From positions 1 to 64,000 of the forward strand of contig NZ_AGUF01000043.1 in the NCBI RefSeq assembly GCF_000236785.1: a stretch of 64,000 nt of DNA. Reading direction: 5' to 3'. The notes under the pieces are model-generated. The model was not told where the DNA came from and ran no database searches. It saw only the letters and a list, made by a program, of their open reading frames with translations. The number at the start of each line of letters is the position of its first letter. Within the stretch, counting starts at the first letter, position 1. Shown here piece after piece: positions 36,350 to 44,557 of the stretch. This DNA is from Achromobacter arsenitoxydans SY8 (GTDB lineage Bacteria; Pseudomonadota; Gammaproteobacteria; Burkholderiales; Burkholderiaceae_B). The position numbers and the translations under genes were made by a program.

Positions 36350-37734
36350 GCGATCCCATCCTTCTTGAACAGATCATGGTGGCCGCCGGCATGGGGCTGC
36401 TGGGCGCGGTGGTGTTCGCCGCCATCGGCCTGGTGTCAGGCACCGACGAGACCACCACGCTGGCCCCGCTGACCCTGCTGGTGGTGCTGCTGGGCGTGCC
36501 GCCCGCCGGCGTCTTCACCTTCTTTTTGGCGGGCGCGGTGGCCAAGCACATGACGCACGCCGTGCCCACCGCGCTGCTAGGCATCCCCGGCGACACCCTG
36601 GCCACGCCGCTGCTGCAGGACGCGAACATGCTACGCAAGCTGGGCGTGCCGCACATCGCCCTGCGCAAAATGGTGTCCGGCGCCATCGTCGCGGCATTTG
36701 TGGCGGTGCCGCTGGCCGTGCTGTTCGCCGTCCTGCTGGCGCCGTTCGGCGCAACGATCACCAAGTCCGCCCCCTGGATCTTCCTGGCCGCGGCCGTGCT
36801 GATCGCCTACTTCTCGGCCGGACGCTGGGCCGCGGTGGCGCTGCTGGTGCCGTTCGTCATGATCATCATCGCGCTGCAAAGCCTGACGGCCAAATACGGC
36901 GTCAAGCTCAGCATCAGCTACTTCCTGGGCATCGCCATCGGACCGCTGATCGCCGACCTGTTCACCGTGATCTCGCCGCAGGGCCGCAGCAAGATGCTGC
37001 GCGACAAGGTGCGCACGTTTTCGCTGGCGCCGGACGTCAAGGGCTGGTCGGGCTACTTCCCGAACCCGCTGAAGGTGATGGACCGCGTGCAGACGCGCTG
37101 GACGCTGGCCACCGCCGCGGTTTCCAGCGCCACCTTCGTGTTCAGCCCGGTCGCCATGACCGTGGTGCTGGGCGAGCTGGTGGGTTCGCGCGTCAAGCAC
37201 GCCTACCATCGCCTGACCACTGTGCTCAGCGCGCGCAACGGCGTCACTGAAGCCACCTACATCGCCGAGGCCCTGATTCCGCTGATCGCATTCGGGCTGC
37301 CCCTGAGCCCGGTGGCGGCAGGCCCGGCGGCGCCGCTCTTCAACGCGCCGCCGCGCTTCACAGTGGACGCGGCGACCGGCCAGACGCACAACCTGCACAA
37401 CCTGCTGAACCACTGGGAATTCCTGGGGTACGGCATGCTGGCGGTGCTGCTGGCGGCGGTGGTGTCCTACCCCTTCGCCATGAACTTCGCCCGCCGCGCC
37501 GCGCTGTTCGTGTCGCGCAGGGTCAGCCACGAAGCCATCATCGCCACGTTCGTAGGCCTGATCATCGTGATCAGCGTCTGGGAAGGCCAGTTCCTGGGCC
37601 TGCTCGTCATCCTGACCATGGGCCTCATCGGCGGCCTGCTGTCGCGCCTGTTCGGCTTCAACACCGGCGTGCAGTTCATGGGCTACTACACCGCGGTGCT
37701 GTCGGTGCCGGCGATCGTCAAACTGTTTGGATAA
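36346..37734 (+). CDS. TctA-family permease, candidate mevalonate carrier
   Basis: This 462-residue membrane protein has about 11 helices. The early segment GIGLVSGTDETTTLAPL-like (here AAIGLVSGTDETTTLAPLTL) and PTALLGIPGDTLATPLLQ correspond to the TctA signature loops; a second repeat lies around AFGLPLSPVAAGPAAPL. It is coupled to the small membrane protein upstream, in an operon with the degradative HMG-CoA reductase, so mevalonate or a related branched hydroxyacid is the best substrate guess. No periplasmic receptor gene is present in this operon. Confidence 0.75.
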   Translation: MSDPILLEQIMVAAGMGLLGAVVFAAIGLVSGTDETTTLAPLTLLVVLLGVPPAGVFTFFLAGAVAKHMTHAVPTALLGIPGDTLATPLLQDANMLRKLGVPHIALRKMVSGAIVAAFVAVPLAVLFAVLLAPFGATITKSAPWIFLAAAVLIAYFSAGRWAAVALLVPFVMIIIALQSLTAKYGVKLSISYFLGIAIGPLIADLFTVISPQGRSKMLRDKVRTFSLAPDVKGWSGYFPNPLKVMDRVQTRWTLATAAVSSATFVFSPVAMTVVLGELVGSRVKHAYHRLTTVLSARNGVTEATYIAEALIPLIAFGLPLSPVAAGPAAPLFNAPPRFTVDAATGQTHNLHNLLNHWEFLGYGMLAVLLAAVVSYPFAMNFARRAALFVSRRVSHEAIIATFVGLIIVISVWEGQFLGLLVILTMGLIGGLLSRLFGFNTGVQFMGYYTAVLSVPAIVKLFG

Positions 37735-37746
37735 AGCGTGACGCAT

Positions 37747-37769
37747 GGGCGGGGCAAGCGGCTCCGCCC
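37747..37769 (+). terminator. Hairpin after the transporter gene
   Basis: gggcggggc pairs with gctccgccc (one G-U) around aagcg, followed by a C-run rather than a T-tract. Placement after the operon suggests a transcription end or pause. Intrinsic termination is not certain. Confidence 0.4.
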
Positions 37770-37861
37770 CCCCCATTACCCCGTCACTTGATCCCGCGCA
37801 AGGCGGCGCGCCCCCCCTTGCTCTAGCCTCTGCTCTCTTGACCAGAGGAAAGACTCATATC

Positions 37862-39019
37862 ATGACGTGGTTCAAATCACTCACCCTCGCCGGACGCGAG
37901 TTGCTGCCCATCGTTCAGGGCGGCATGGGCGTGGGCGTATCCGCCCATCGCCTGGCCGGCGCGGTTGCCAGCCAGAACGGCGTGGGCACCATCGCCAGCG
38001 TCGATTTGCGCCATCACCACGCCGATCTCGTGGAAAAGACCGATAAATGCAATGATCGCGACACGATCGACACCGCCAACCGCGAGGCCCTGCACCGCGA
38101 AGTGCGCGCCGCGCTGGACACCGCGCAGGGGCGCGGCCTGGTGGCCGTGAACGTCATGAAGGCCGTGCGCGATCACCAGGCCCTGGTGCGCCAGGCCTGC
38201 GAAAGCGGCGCGGAAGCCATCGTCATGGGCGCGGGCCTGCCCCTGGACCTGCCGGAAATGACGGCGGACTTCCCCAAGGTGGCGCTGGTGCCCATCCTGT
38301 CGGAAGCACGCGGCGTGGCCGCCGTGCTGAAAAAATGGATGAAAAAGGGCCGGCTGGCCGACGCCGTGGTCATCGAACACCCGGGCTACGCCGGCGGCCA
38401 CCTGGGCGCGGCGCGGCTGGACGACCTGCACAGCGAACGCTTCGACTTCAAGCGCGTGCTGGCCGATTGCCACGCGCTCTTCAGCGAATTGCAGTTGGGC
38501 CGCGACGCGCCCCGGCTGATCGTCGCCGGCGGCGTGGGCAGCCATGAACAGGTGCGCCACTGGCTCACCAACGGCGCCGACGGCGTGCAGGTAGGCACCG
38601 CCTTCGCCGTCACCCAGGAAGGCGACGCGCACGAAAACTTCAAGCGCGTGCTGATCGACGCAGACCCCACCCAGCTTGCCGAATTCACCAGCGTGGCCGG
38701 CCTGCCGGCGCGCGCCGTCGCCACGCCGTGGCTCACGCGCTACCTGCGCCAGGAAGGCACCCTGCAGGCCAACACCCGCGCCGACCCGCGCCGCTGCAGC
38801 CAGCGCATGGACTGCCTGACGCAATGCGGCCTGCGCGACGGCATCGCCAAATTCGGCCAGTTTTGCATCGACCTCAAGCTGGCCGCCGCCATGCGCGGCG
38901 AAGTCAGCCGCGGCCTGTTCTTCCGCGGCGCGTCCAAGCTTCCGTTCGGCAACGCCATGCGCTCGGTGCGCGAGCTGATGGACTACCTGCTGCACGGGGA
39001 AATGCCCGCCGCCGCATAG
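37862..39019 (+). CDS. Nitronate monooxygenase-like flavoprotein
   Basis: This 385-residue FMN TIM-barrel protein of the nitronate monooxygenase/FabK family begins with PIVQGGMGVGVSAHRLAGAV. It has EHPGYAGGHLG with the catalytic-type His and VAGGVGSHEQVRHWLTNGAD, then GVQVGTAFA for FMN phosphate binding. The ATG at 37862 follows agaggaaag. A tail of about 60 residues with two Cys in CSQRMDCLTQC is unlike the shortest members. It lies 127 bp downstream of the transporter with a hairpin between, so it may be separately transcribed. The true substrate could be a nitronate or an enoyl compound. Confidence 0.8.
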   Translation: MTWFKSLTLAGRELLPIVQGGMGVGVSAHRLAGAVASQNGVGTIASVDLRHHHADLVEKTDKCNDRDTIDTANREALHREVRAALDTAQGRGLVAVNVMKAVRDHQALVRQACESGAEAIVMGAGLPLDLPEMTADFPKVALVPILSEARGVAAVLKKWMKKGRLADAVVIEHPGYAGGHLGAARLDDLHSERFDFKRVLADCHALFSELQLGRDAPRLIVAGGVGSHEQVRHWLTNGADGVQVGTAFAVTQEGDAHENFKRVLIDADPTQLAEFTSVAGLPARAVATPWLTRYLRQEGTLQANTRADPRRCSQRMDCLTQCGLRDGIAKFGQFCIDLKLAAAMRGEVSRGLFFRGASKLPFGNAMRSVRELMDYLLHGEMPAAA

Positions 39020-39064
39020 GTGCGCAAGCCCTCGCGGGCGCGTCCGCCAGGTTCGGCAGGCCAG

Positions 39065-40543
39065 CTACGGCTGGCCCGCCGCCGCCAGGTCGAACTGAAA
39101 CACCGCGCCGGCGCCCGCCTGCTCCACCAGCCGGATCTCGCTCTGGTGCAACTGCAGGATGCGCTGCACGATCACCAGCCCCAGCCCGCCGCTGTCGCCG
39201 GGCCCCCGGTTCAGCGCCGACGCGCGGGTAAACAGCCCCGCACGCAGTTCCTTAGGTATGCCGCTGCCGGTATCGCTTACCTGCACCTGCACGCGGTTGC
39301 TGGCCAGCCCCAGCTGCAGCTCGATGCGTCCACCCGGCGGGCTGTGGCGGATGGCGTTGTCCAGCAGGTTCGTCAACACGCGTTCGATCAGCCCCAGGTC
39401 CGCGCGCACCGGCGGCAGCGCCTGCGGGAAGTCCGTGGTCAGCCGCTGGCGGCGGGCCTCGGCGGCCAGTTCGAACTTCTGCATCACATCCTGCACCAGT
39501 TCGGGCAGCGAAAAGGTTTCGGGCTCCAGCCGCACCAGCCCGGATTCCAGCCGCGCCAGCTCGAACAATTCCTGCGCCAGGCGGCCCACCTTGCGGCTCT
39601 GCGCCAGCGCGATATCCAGGTAGCGGCGGCGTTCGCCGGGGTCCAGGGTCTCGTCCTTGAGCCGCAGCGTCTCCAGATAGCCGTGCAGCGACGTCAGCGG
39701 CGTGCGCAGGTCGTGCGAGATATTGGCGACCAGATCGCGGCGCTGCTGGTCCTGGCGCGTAAGCTCGCGCCACTGCTCCGAAATACGTCGCCCCATCTGC
39801 GCAAACGTGCGCCGCAGCACCGCGATCTCGTCGCCGTTGCGCGCAGCCGCATCCCCGGGCCGCTCCAGCGCGGCCAGCGCCTGGCCATCGTCGCCTTCGA
39901 AGGCCCGCACGGCCCGCGTCAGGCCGCGCAACGGCCGCGTGATTAGCGCGAAGGCGGCCAAGCCGGCCACCAGCCCCAGCAGCGCCACCAGCGCGATCGA
40001 CCAGAGCGTGGTCCGCAGCACCGAGCTGCGCGACACATCCATGGCCAGCGCGTCGTGCGCCTGGCCCTGCAACACCACATAGACATAGCCCTGCTCGCGG
40101 CCGTCCACGCGCACGGGCGCGGCGCTGAACACCTTTTGCGCGTCCGCGCTGCGCGGATCGTCGCCGGTGATGGGCAGCATCCCGCCCGCCAGCAGGCGCT
40201 TGACCGGCCCCAGGTCCACGCGGTCGCGCTTGATCTGTCCGGGCGGCGCGGCGTCGCCCACGATGCGGCCATCGTTGGACAGCAGGTAAACCTCCACCGC
40301 CGGATTCACCGTCATCAGCATGTCGAACATCGAGCGAACCGCGTCGGGCTTCCAGCCGCCCGCGTCCATGAGTTCGGTGGAACCCGCGATGTGCTGCGCG
40401 AGCCCGCTGGACAGGCGTTGCACGACTTCCTGCTCGTAGCGCGAATTGGCGGCGATCTGCAGCCAGGCCGACGCGCCGCAGCAGGCCAGCAGCAGCAACG
40501 CGAACACCGCGGACAGGCGCTGGGTCAAGGTCAAACGCTTCAT
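39065..40543 (-). CDS. Sensor histidine kinase, EnvZ/CusS-like
   Basis: This 492-residue protein has an N-terminal membrane helix (about 8-28), a periplasmic sensor domain (about 30-165), a second helix (about 170-195) and a HAMP domain. The HisKA phosphoacceptor is in ANISHDLRTPLTSLHGYL, followed by an ATPase domain with LLDNAIRHSPPGG, then DTGSGIPKEL and GGLGLVIVQRI. Its start overlaps the stop of the response regulator gene. Divergent from a periplasmic methionine-repair operon, it probably senses an envelope oxidant or its product. The signal is unknown. Confidence 0.9.
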   Translation of the reverse strand: MKRLTLTQRLSAVFALLLLACCGASAWLQIAANSRYEQEVVQRLSSGLAQHIAGSTELMDAGGWKPDAVRSMFDMLMTVNPAVEVYLLSNDGRIVGDAAPPGQIKRDRVDLGPVKRLLAGGMLPITGDDPRSADAQKVFSAAPVRVDGREQGYVYVVLQGQAHDALAMDVSRSSVLRTTLWSIALVALLGLVAGLAAFALITRPLRGLTRAVRAFEGDDGQALAALERPGDAAARNGDEIAVLRRTFAQMGRRISEQWRELTRQDQQRRDLVANISHDLRTPLTSLHGYLETLRLKDETLDPGERRRYLDIALAQSRKVGRLAQELFELARLESGLVRLEPETFSLPELVQDVMQKFELAAEARRQRLTTDFPQALPPVRADLGLIERVLTNLLDNAIRHSPPGGRIELQLGLASNRVQVQVSDTGSGIPKELRAGLFTRASALNRGPGDSGGLGLVIVQRILQLHQSEIRLVEQAGAGAVFQFDLAAAGQP

Positions 40544-41259
40544 GTCTGCCCTCCGGGCGTCGCCGCGAACTTGTAGCCCTTGCCCCAGACGGTAAGGATG
40601 CGCTGCGGGTTGGACGGGTCGGCCTCGATCTTGGTGCGCAGACGATTGATGTGCGTGTTGACCGTGTGCTCGTAGCCTTCGTGCTGGTAACCCCAGACCT
40701 GGTTCAGCAGGTCCAGGCGCGAAAACACCTTGTCCGGATGGCGCGCGAAGAAATGCAGCAGGTCGAACTCGCGGGGCGTGAGGTCCAGGCGCCGCGCATC
40801 GACGTCGACCGTGCGCGCGATCGGGTCGATCAGCACGCCATGCACGGCCAGGCTGCCCGCGTCGATGCGCGCATTGCGCTCAATGGCGTCGCTGCGGCGC
40901 AGCAGGGCCCGCACCCGCGCCACCAGCTCCAGCATCGAAAACGGCTTGGCCAGGTAGTCGTCCGCCCCCAGTTCCAGGCCCAGGATGCGATGCACCTCGC
41001 TGGACCGGGCGCTGGTGATGATGATGGGCGTGTAGCGCGCCATGGCCCGCGCCCGCTTGCAGATTTCAAGGCCGTCGATGCCGGGCAGCATCAGGTCCAG
41101 CACCAGCGCATCCCAGCCGCCCTCTTCCAACCGGCGCATGCCCTCGTTGCCGTCGGCGGCATGCTCGACGGCGTAGCCCTCGTCCCGCAGGTGCAGGCGC
41201 AGCAGTTCGGCAATGTGGGCGTCGTCTTCAACGATGAGGACGCGGCGGGGCGTATCCAT
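40540..41259 (-). CDS. OmpR-family response regulator
   Basis: This 239-residue protein has a receiver domain (acidic pair in VEDDAH, phospho-Asp in ALVLDLMLPGIDG, Lys in DDYLAKPFSM) and a winged helix ending HTVNTHINRLRTKIEAD, then ILTVWGKGYKF. It overlaps the kinase gene by 4 bp. The 142-bp divergent region toward the cytochrome b gene contains two 6-bp direct repeats with an 11-bp period, the usual layout for this regulator class, so control of the methionine-repair operon is likely. Confidence 0.92.
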   Translation of the reverse strand: MDTPRRVLIVEDDAHIAELLRLHLRDEGYAVEHAADGNEGMRRLEEGGWDALVLDLMLPGIDGLEICKRARAMARYTPIIITSARSSEVHRILGLELGADDYLAKPFSMLELVARVRALLRRSDAIERNARIDAGSLAVHGVLIDPIARTVDVDARRLDLTPREFDLLHFFARHPDKVFSRLDLLNQVWGYQHEGYEHTVNTHINRLRTKIEADPSNPQRILTVWGKGYKFAATPGGQT

Positions 41260-41316
41260 GGGGCACTCTGAGGCAGGGTCGATGCGCCTATTGTCGCCAA
41301 TCCGCGGGGGCCAGAG

Positions 41317-41333
41317 TTCACATTTAATTTAAC
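41317..41333. promoter_or_regulatory. Direct repeats, possible response-regulator site
   Basis: ttcaca at 41317-41322 and tttaac at 41328-41333 repeat with an 11-bp period in an AT-rich patch of the divergent promoter region. Such spacing suits OmpR/PhoB-type dimers. The repeats are short and imperfect, so this is tentative. Confidence 0.35.
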
Positions 41334-41401
41334 TTTGCGTGAGGACTTCGGTATCGGCCCGGGGCAAGAATGCCTCCAACAACAGCCCCCCGGAGACCGC
41401 C

Positions 41402-42049
41402 ATGTTGGCCCGCCCCGCCTTGAACGACACGCCGCCCGCGCCGCATCCCGCCGCGCCTGCGCCGGCCGGCGCCATCCACCCCGGCTGGCTGCGCATCACG
41501 CACTGGCTGAACGCATTGGCCGTGGTCATCATGACCATGAGCGGCTGGCGCATCTACAACGCCTCGCCCTTCTTTGATTTCACCTTTCCCAACGGCATCA
41601 CCCTGGGCGGCTGGCTGGGCGGAGCCCTGCAGTGGCACTTCGCCGGCATGTGGCTGCTGTTCGGCAACGGCCTGCTGTACCTGGCGCTGAACCTGGCCAC
41701 CGGACGCCTGTGGCGCAAGTTCCTCCCCGTCAGTCCGCGCGGCGTCGTGCGGGACCTGGGCGCAGCGCTGCGCGGCAGGCTGTCCCACGCCGATCCGCGC
41801 CGATACAACCAGGTGCAGCGCCTGGCCTACCTGTTCGTCATGGCCGATATCGCCGTGCTGATCCTGTCCGGCCTGGTGCTCTGGAAGTCCGTGCAATTCG
41901 ACCTGCTGCGCGAACTGATGGGCGGCTACGAGGCCGCCCGCCGCGTCCACTTCTTTGCCATGGCGCTGCTGGCGGGCTTTGTCGCCGTCCATCTGCTGAT
42001 GGTGGCGCTGGTGCCCCGCAGCCTGATCGCCATGATCCGCGGCAAATAA
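41402..42049 (+). CDS. Cytochrome b561-type membrane subunit for the YedY-like enzyme
   Basis: This 215-residue protein has four main membrane helices with histidines placed for haem b: GWLRITHWLNALAVVIMTMS (TM1), LQWHFAGMWLLF (TM2), and RVHFFAMALLAGFVAVHLLM (TM4). It belongs to the Ni/Fe-hydrogenase/formate-dehydrogenase cytochrome b-like group rather than classical YedZ. The ATG at 41402 has ggag upstream. The molybdoenzyme gene begins 10 bp after its stop, so it is probably the quinol-oxidising electron donor for that periplasmic enzyme. Confidence 0.85.
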   Translation: MLARPALNDTPPAPHPAAPAPAGAIHPGWLRITHWLNALAVVIMTMSGWRIYNASPFFDFTFPNGITLGGWLGGALQWHFAGMWLLFGNGLLYLALNLATGRLWRKFLPVSPRGVVRDLGAALRGRLSHADPRRYNQVQRLAYLFVMADIAVLILSGLVLWKSVQFDLLRELMGGYEAARRVHFFAMALLAGFVAVHLLMVALVPRSLIAMIRGK

Positions 42050-42059
42050 GGAGCCCCTC

Positions 42060-42851
42060 ATGACCGAAGAACGACGCATCTCGCCGCCCGCCCTGGACGG
42101 CCCCGCCATCCTGAAGGAAGCCGGAAAACTGCTGGACCGGCGTGTGGCGGAGCCCTCGCGCCGCGCCTTCCTGCGCCGCGGCCTGACCCTGGGCGGCGTG
42201 GCCATGCTGTCCGGCTGCTCGCTGTCCGACGATGAACACGTCGAAAAGGCCCTGGCCGCCGTATCCCGCTTCAACGACCGCGTGCAGGGCTGGATCTTCG
42301 ACCCGAACAAGCTGGCGCCGACCTATCCGGAATCCATGATTACCCGGCCCTTCCCCTTCAATGCCTATTACGGCATCGACGAAGTGCGCCACGTGGACGA
42401 GGAATCGTTCCGGCTGGAAGTCACCGGCCTGGTGGCCGACAAGCGCCGCTGGCGGCTCGACGAACTGCGCGCCATGGCGCAGATCGACCAGGTGACGCGG
42501 CATATCTGCGTCGAAGGCTGGAGCGCCATCGGCAAATGGGGCGGCGTGCCGTTCTCGACCTTCCTCAAGCGCGTGGGCGCCGACCTGGGCGCCAAGTACG
42601 TCGGCTTCAAGTGCGCGGACGACTACTACACCAGCATTGACATGCCCACTGCACTGCACCCGCAGACCATCCTGGCGCTGACCTACGACGGCCGCACGCT
42701 ACCCCCCGAATACGGCTTCCCCATGAAGCTGCGCATGCCCACCAAGCTTGGCTACAAAAACCCCAAGCATATCCAGGCGATTTTCGTCACCAACACCTAC
42801 CCGGGCGGTTACTGGGAGGACCAGGGCTACAACTGGTTCGGCGGCAGCTAG
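42060..42851 (+). CDS. YedY/MsrP-like molybdopterin oxidoreductase
   Basis: This 263-residue sulfite-oxidase-fold protein has a twin-arginine-type leader ([14 protein letters not shown]) that also carries a possible lipobox (AMLSGC). The molybdenum-ligand cysteine is in [16 protein letters not shown], followed by [14 protein letters not shown] and the pterin contacts near [13 protein letters not shown]. YedY/MsrP proteins reduce methionine sulfoxide in periplasmic proteins. Here the gene sits between a cytochrome b and a methionine-rich peptide gene, which strongly suggests that activity. It is a distant relative of E. coli MsrP. Confidence 0.85.
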   Translation: MTEERRISPPALDGPAILKEAGKLLDRRVAEPSRRAFLRRGLTLGGVAMLSGCSLSDDEHVEKALAAVSRFNDRVQGWIFDPNKLAPTYPESMITRPFPFNAYYGIDEVRHVDEESFRLEVTGLVADKRRWRLDELRAMAQIDQVTRHICVEGWSAIGKWGGVPFSTFLKRVGADLGAKYVGFKCADDYYTSIDMPTALHPQTILALTYDGRTLPPEYGFPMKLRMPTKLGYKNPKHIQAIFVTNTYPGGYWEDQGYNWFGGS

Positions 42852-42892
42852 GTGGATTCCTGTCTTTTCCCACCCCTCAAAAGGAACGCATC

Positions 42893-43249
42893 ATGAAGAA
42901 ACTCACCACCGCCGCACTGTCCCTGTGCCTGGCCTTTGGCGCCGCGGCAGCGCACGCCGCCGACACCATGGGCAAGGAAGGCATGAGCAAAGACGGCATG
43001 AGCAAGAGCAGCATGTCCAAGGACGGAATGTCCCAGGACGGCATGAAGAAGGACGGAATGTCCCACGACGGCATGTCCAAGGGAGCGATGTCGAAGGACG
43101 GCATGAGCAAGGATTCCATGTCCAAAGGCTCGATGTCCAAGGACGGCATGAGCAAGGACTCCATGTCCAAAGGCTCGATGTCCAAGGACGGCATGAGCAA
43201 GGACTCCATGTCCAAAGGCTCGATGTCCAAGGACGGCATGAGCAAGTAA
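42893..43249 (+). CDS. Periplasmic methionine-rich MXKDX repeat peptide (MrpX-like)
   Basis: This 118-residue protein consists of a 22-residue signal peptide (ending AAAAHA) and a 96-residue mature chain made almost only of pentapeptides [10 protein letters not shown] and MSKDS. I count 19 methionines at exact five-residue intervals. There is no cysteine or aromatic residue in the mature part. aaaggaacg upstream sets the start. Its neighbours are a YedY-like reductase and exported MsrB and MsrA. The arrangement matches the periplasmic methionine-rich scavenging peptide described in Azospira suillum, which reacts with hypochlorite and is re-reduced. Confidence 0.85.
   Translation: MKKLTTAALSLCLAFGAAAAHAADTMGKEGMSKDGMSKSSMSKDGMSQDGMKKDGMSHDGMSKGAMSKDGMSKDSMSKGSMSKDGMSKDSMSKGSMSKDGMSKDSMSKGSMSKDGMSK
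43118..43246 (+). repeat. 45-bp tandem repeat within the methionine-rich gene
   Basis: A 45-bp unit encoding [15 protein letters not shown]-type pentapeptides begins at ATGs 43118, 43163 and 43208 and is virtually identical in all three copies; the last lacks its end. Near-identity at synonymous sites indicates recent duplication. The copy number may vary between strains. Confidence 0.85.
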
Positions 43250-43305
43250 GCCCGCTCGGGGCCCGCACCCGCGGGCGCCCGGTACGCCCCCTTCCGGAGC
43301 ACGCC

Positions 43306-43806
43306 ATGAGAATCAACCGCAGACACTTCCTGGGCCTGGGCGGCGCGGCCGCGGCGGCAGCCGGCCTGGCGCCGCTGCTGGCCGCCCGCAGCGGCCCCGC
43401 GGCAGCGGCCGGGTCTTTCCCCTACACGCTCACCGATGCGCAGTGGCGCGAAAGGCTGACGCGCGAACAGTACCAGGTGCTGCGCCGCGACGGCACGGAA
43501 CGCCCCTACAGCAGCCCGCTCAACGACGAACACCGCAAGGGCACGTTCGCCTGCGCCGGCTGCGAACATCCCCTGTTCTCCTCATCCACCAAGTTCGACA
43601 GCGGCACCGGCTGGCCCAGCTTCTGGCAGCCCCTGCCCGCCGGCGTGGGTGAAACCCGCGACCGCAGCTTCGGCATGACCCGCACCGCCGTGCATTGCGC
43701 CAACTGCGGCGGCCATCTGGGCCACGTCTTCGACGACGGCCCGCGCCCCACCGGCCTGCGCTACTGCATGAACGGCGTGGCCATGACCTTCGCCCCGCAG
43801 GCCTGA
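43306..43806 (+). CDS. msrB: Exported peptide-methionine (R)-S-oxide reductase MsrB
   Basis: This 166-residue protein has a twin-arginine leader ([13 protein letters not shown]) that directs it folded to the periplasm. The MsrB core shows both zinc CxxC pairs ([11 protein letters not shown], then [14 protein letters not shown]), TGWPSFWQP and the catalytic cysteine in RYCMNGVAM. cggagc precedes the ATG. It reduces the R epimer of methionine sulfoxide, complementing MsrA, whose gene follows 34 bp later. Substrate is probably the adjacent Met-rich peptide as well as other envelope proteins. Confidence 0.93.
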   Translation: MRINRRHFLGLGGAAAAAAGLAPLLAARSGPAAAAGSFPYTLTDAQWRERLTREQYQVLRRDGTERPYSSPLNDEHRKGTFACAGCEHPLFSSSTKFDSGTGWPSFWQPLPAGVGETRDRSFGMTRTAVHCANCGGHLGHVFDDGPRPTGLRYCMNGVAMTFAPQA

Positions 43807-43840
43807 GCCGCGGCCCGCCCGACCACCAGGACCCGACACC

Positions 43841-44557
43841 ATGTCCAAGCATTCCACGATCCGCAGGCTTTGCGCCGCGCTTGCCGCCGCCGGCGGCCTG
43901 CTGGGCTCGGCCGCCGCCCCGGCCGCCGAGCGCGCCTTCATCATCCCGCCCCCCGCCGCGGACCAGCCCGCCGCCGCCACCCAGGAAAAGGCCGTCATCG
44001 CAGGCGGCTGCTTCTGGGGCGTGCAAGCCGTGTTCCAGCACGTCAAGGGCGTGAGCAACGCCGTCTCGGGCTACGCCGGCGGCCAGGCCTCCACCGCCAA
44101 TTACAACGCCGTCAGCGGCGGACGTAGCGGCCATGCCGAAGCCGTCGAAATCACCTACGACCCGCGCCAGGTCACCTACGGCCAACTGCTGCAGATCTAT
44201 TTCTCGGTCGCGCACGACCCCACCCAGCTAAACCGCCAGGGACCGGACCACGGCACCCAATACCGCTCCGCCGTCTTCCCCTCCAACGATAGCCAGCGCA
44301 AGGTCGCCGAAGCCTACATCGCCCAGCTCGACAAGGCCGGCGTCTACCCGAAGGCGTTGGCCACCAAGGTCGAACCGCTGCAGGCCTTCTACCCCGCCGA
44401 GGACTACCACCAGGACTATCTGGTGCGCAATCCGAACAGCCTGTACATCGTGATCAACGACATTCCTAAAGTGGAAAACCTGGCCAAGACGTTTCCGGAG
44501 CGGTATCGGGACAAGCCGGTGCTGGTTGGCGGGGAGAAGAGCCCGGGCCGTCCCTAA
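43841..44557 (+). CDS. msrA: Exported peptide-methionine (S)-S-oxide reductase MsrA
   Basis: This 238-residue protein has a Sec-type signal peptide (about residues 1-29, ending AAPAAE). The MsrA catalytic motif is GGCFWGVQAVF, followed by SGYAGG and the downstream PDHGTQYRSAVF and AEDYHQDY motifs. It reduces the S epimer of methionine sulfoxide. The reductant for the periplasmic Msr pair is not encoded here. It is the last gene of the locus and overlaps the convergent diguanylate cyclase gene by 4 bp. Confidence 0.93.
   Translation: MSKHSTIRRLCAALAAAGGLLGSAAAPAAERAFIIPPPAADQPAAATQEKAVIAGGCFWGVQAVFQHVKGVSNAVSGYAGGQASTANYNAVSGGRSGHAEAVEITYDPRQVTYGQLLQIYFSVAHDPTQLNRQGPDHGTQYRSAVFPSNDSQRKVAEAYIAQLDKAGVYPKALATKVEPLQAFYPAEDYHQDYLVRNPNSLYIVINDIPKVENLAKTFPERYRDKPVLVGGEKSPGRP

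Noticed and set aside
43118-43246. CRISPR-like array
   Set aside because: The repeats are contiguous, without spacers, and encode pentapeptides in frame.
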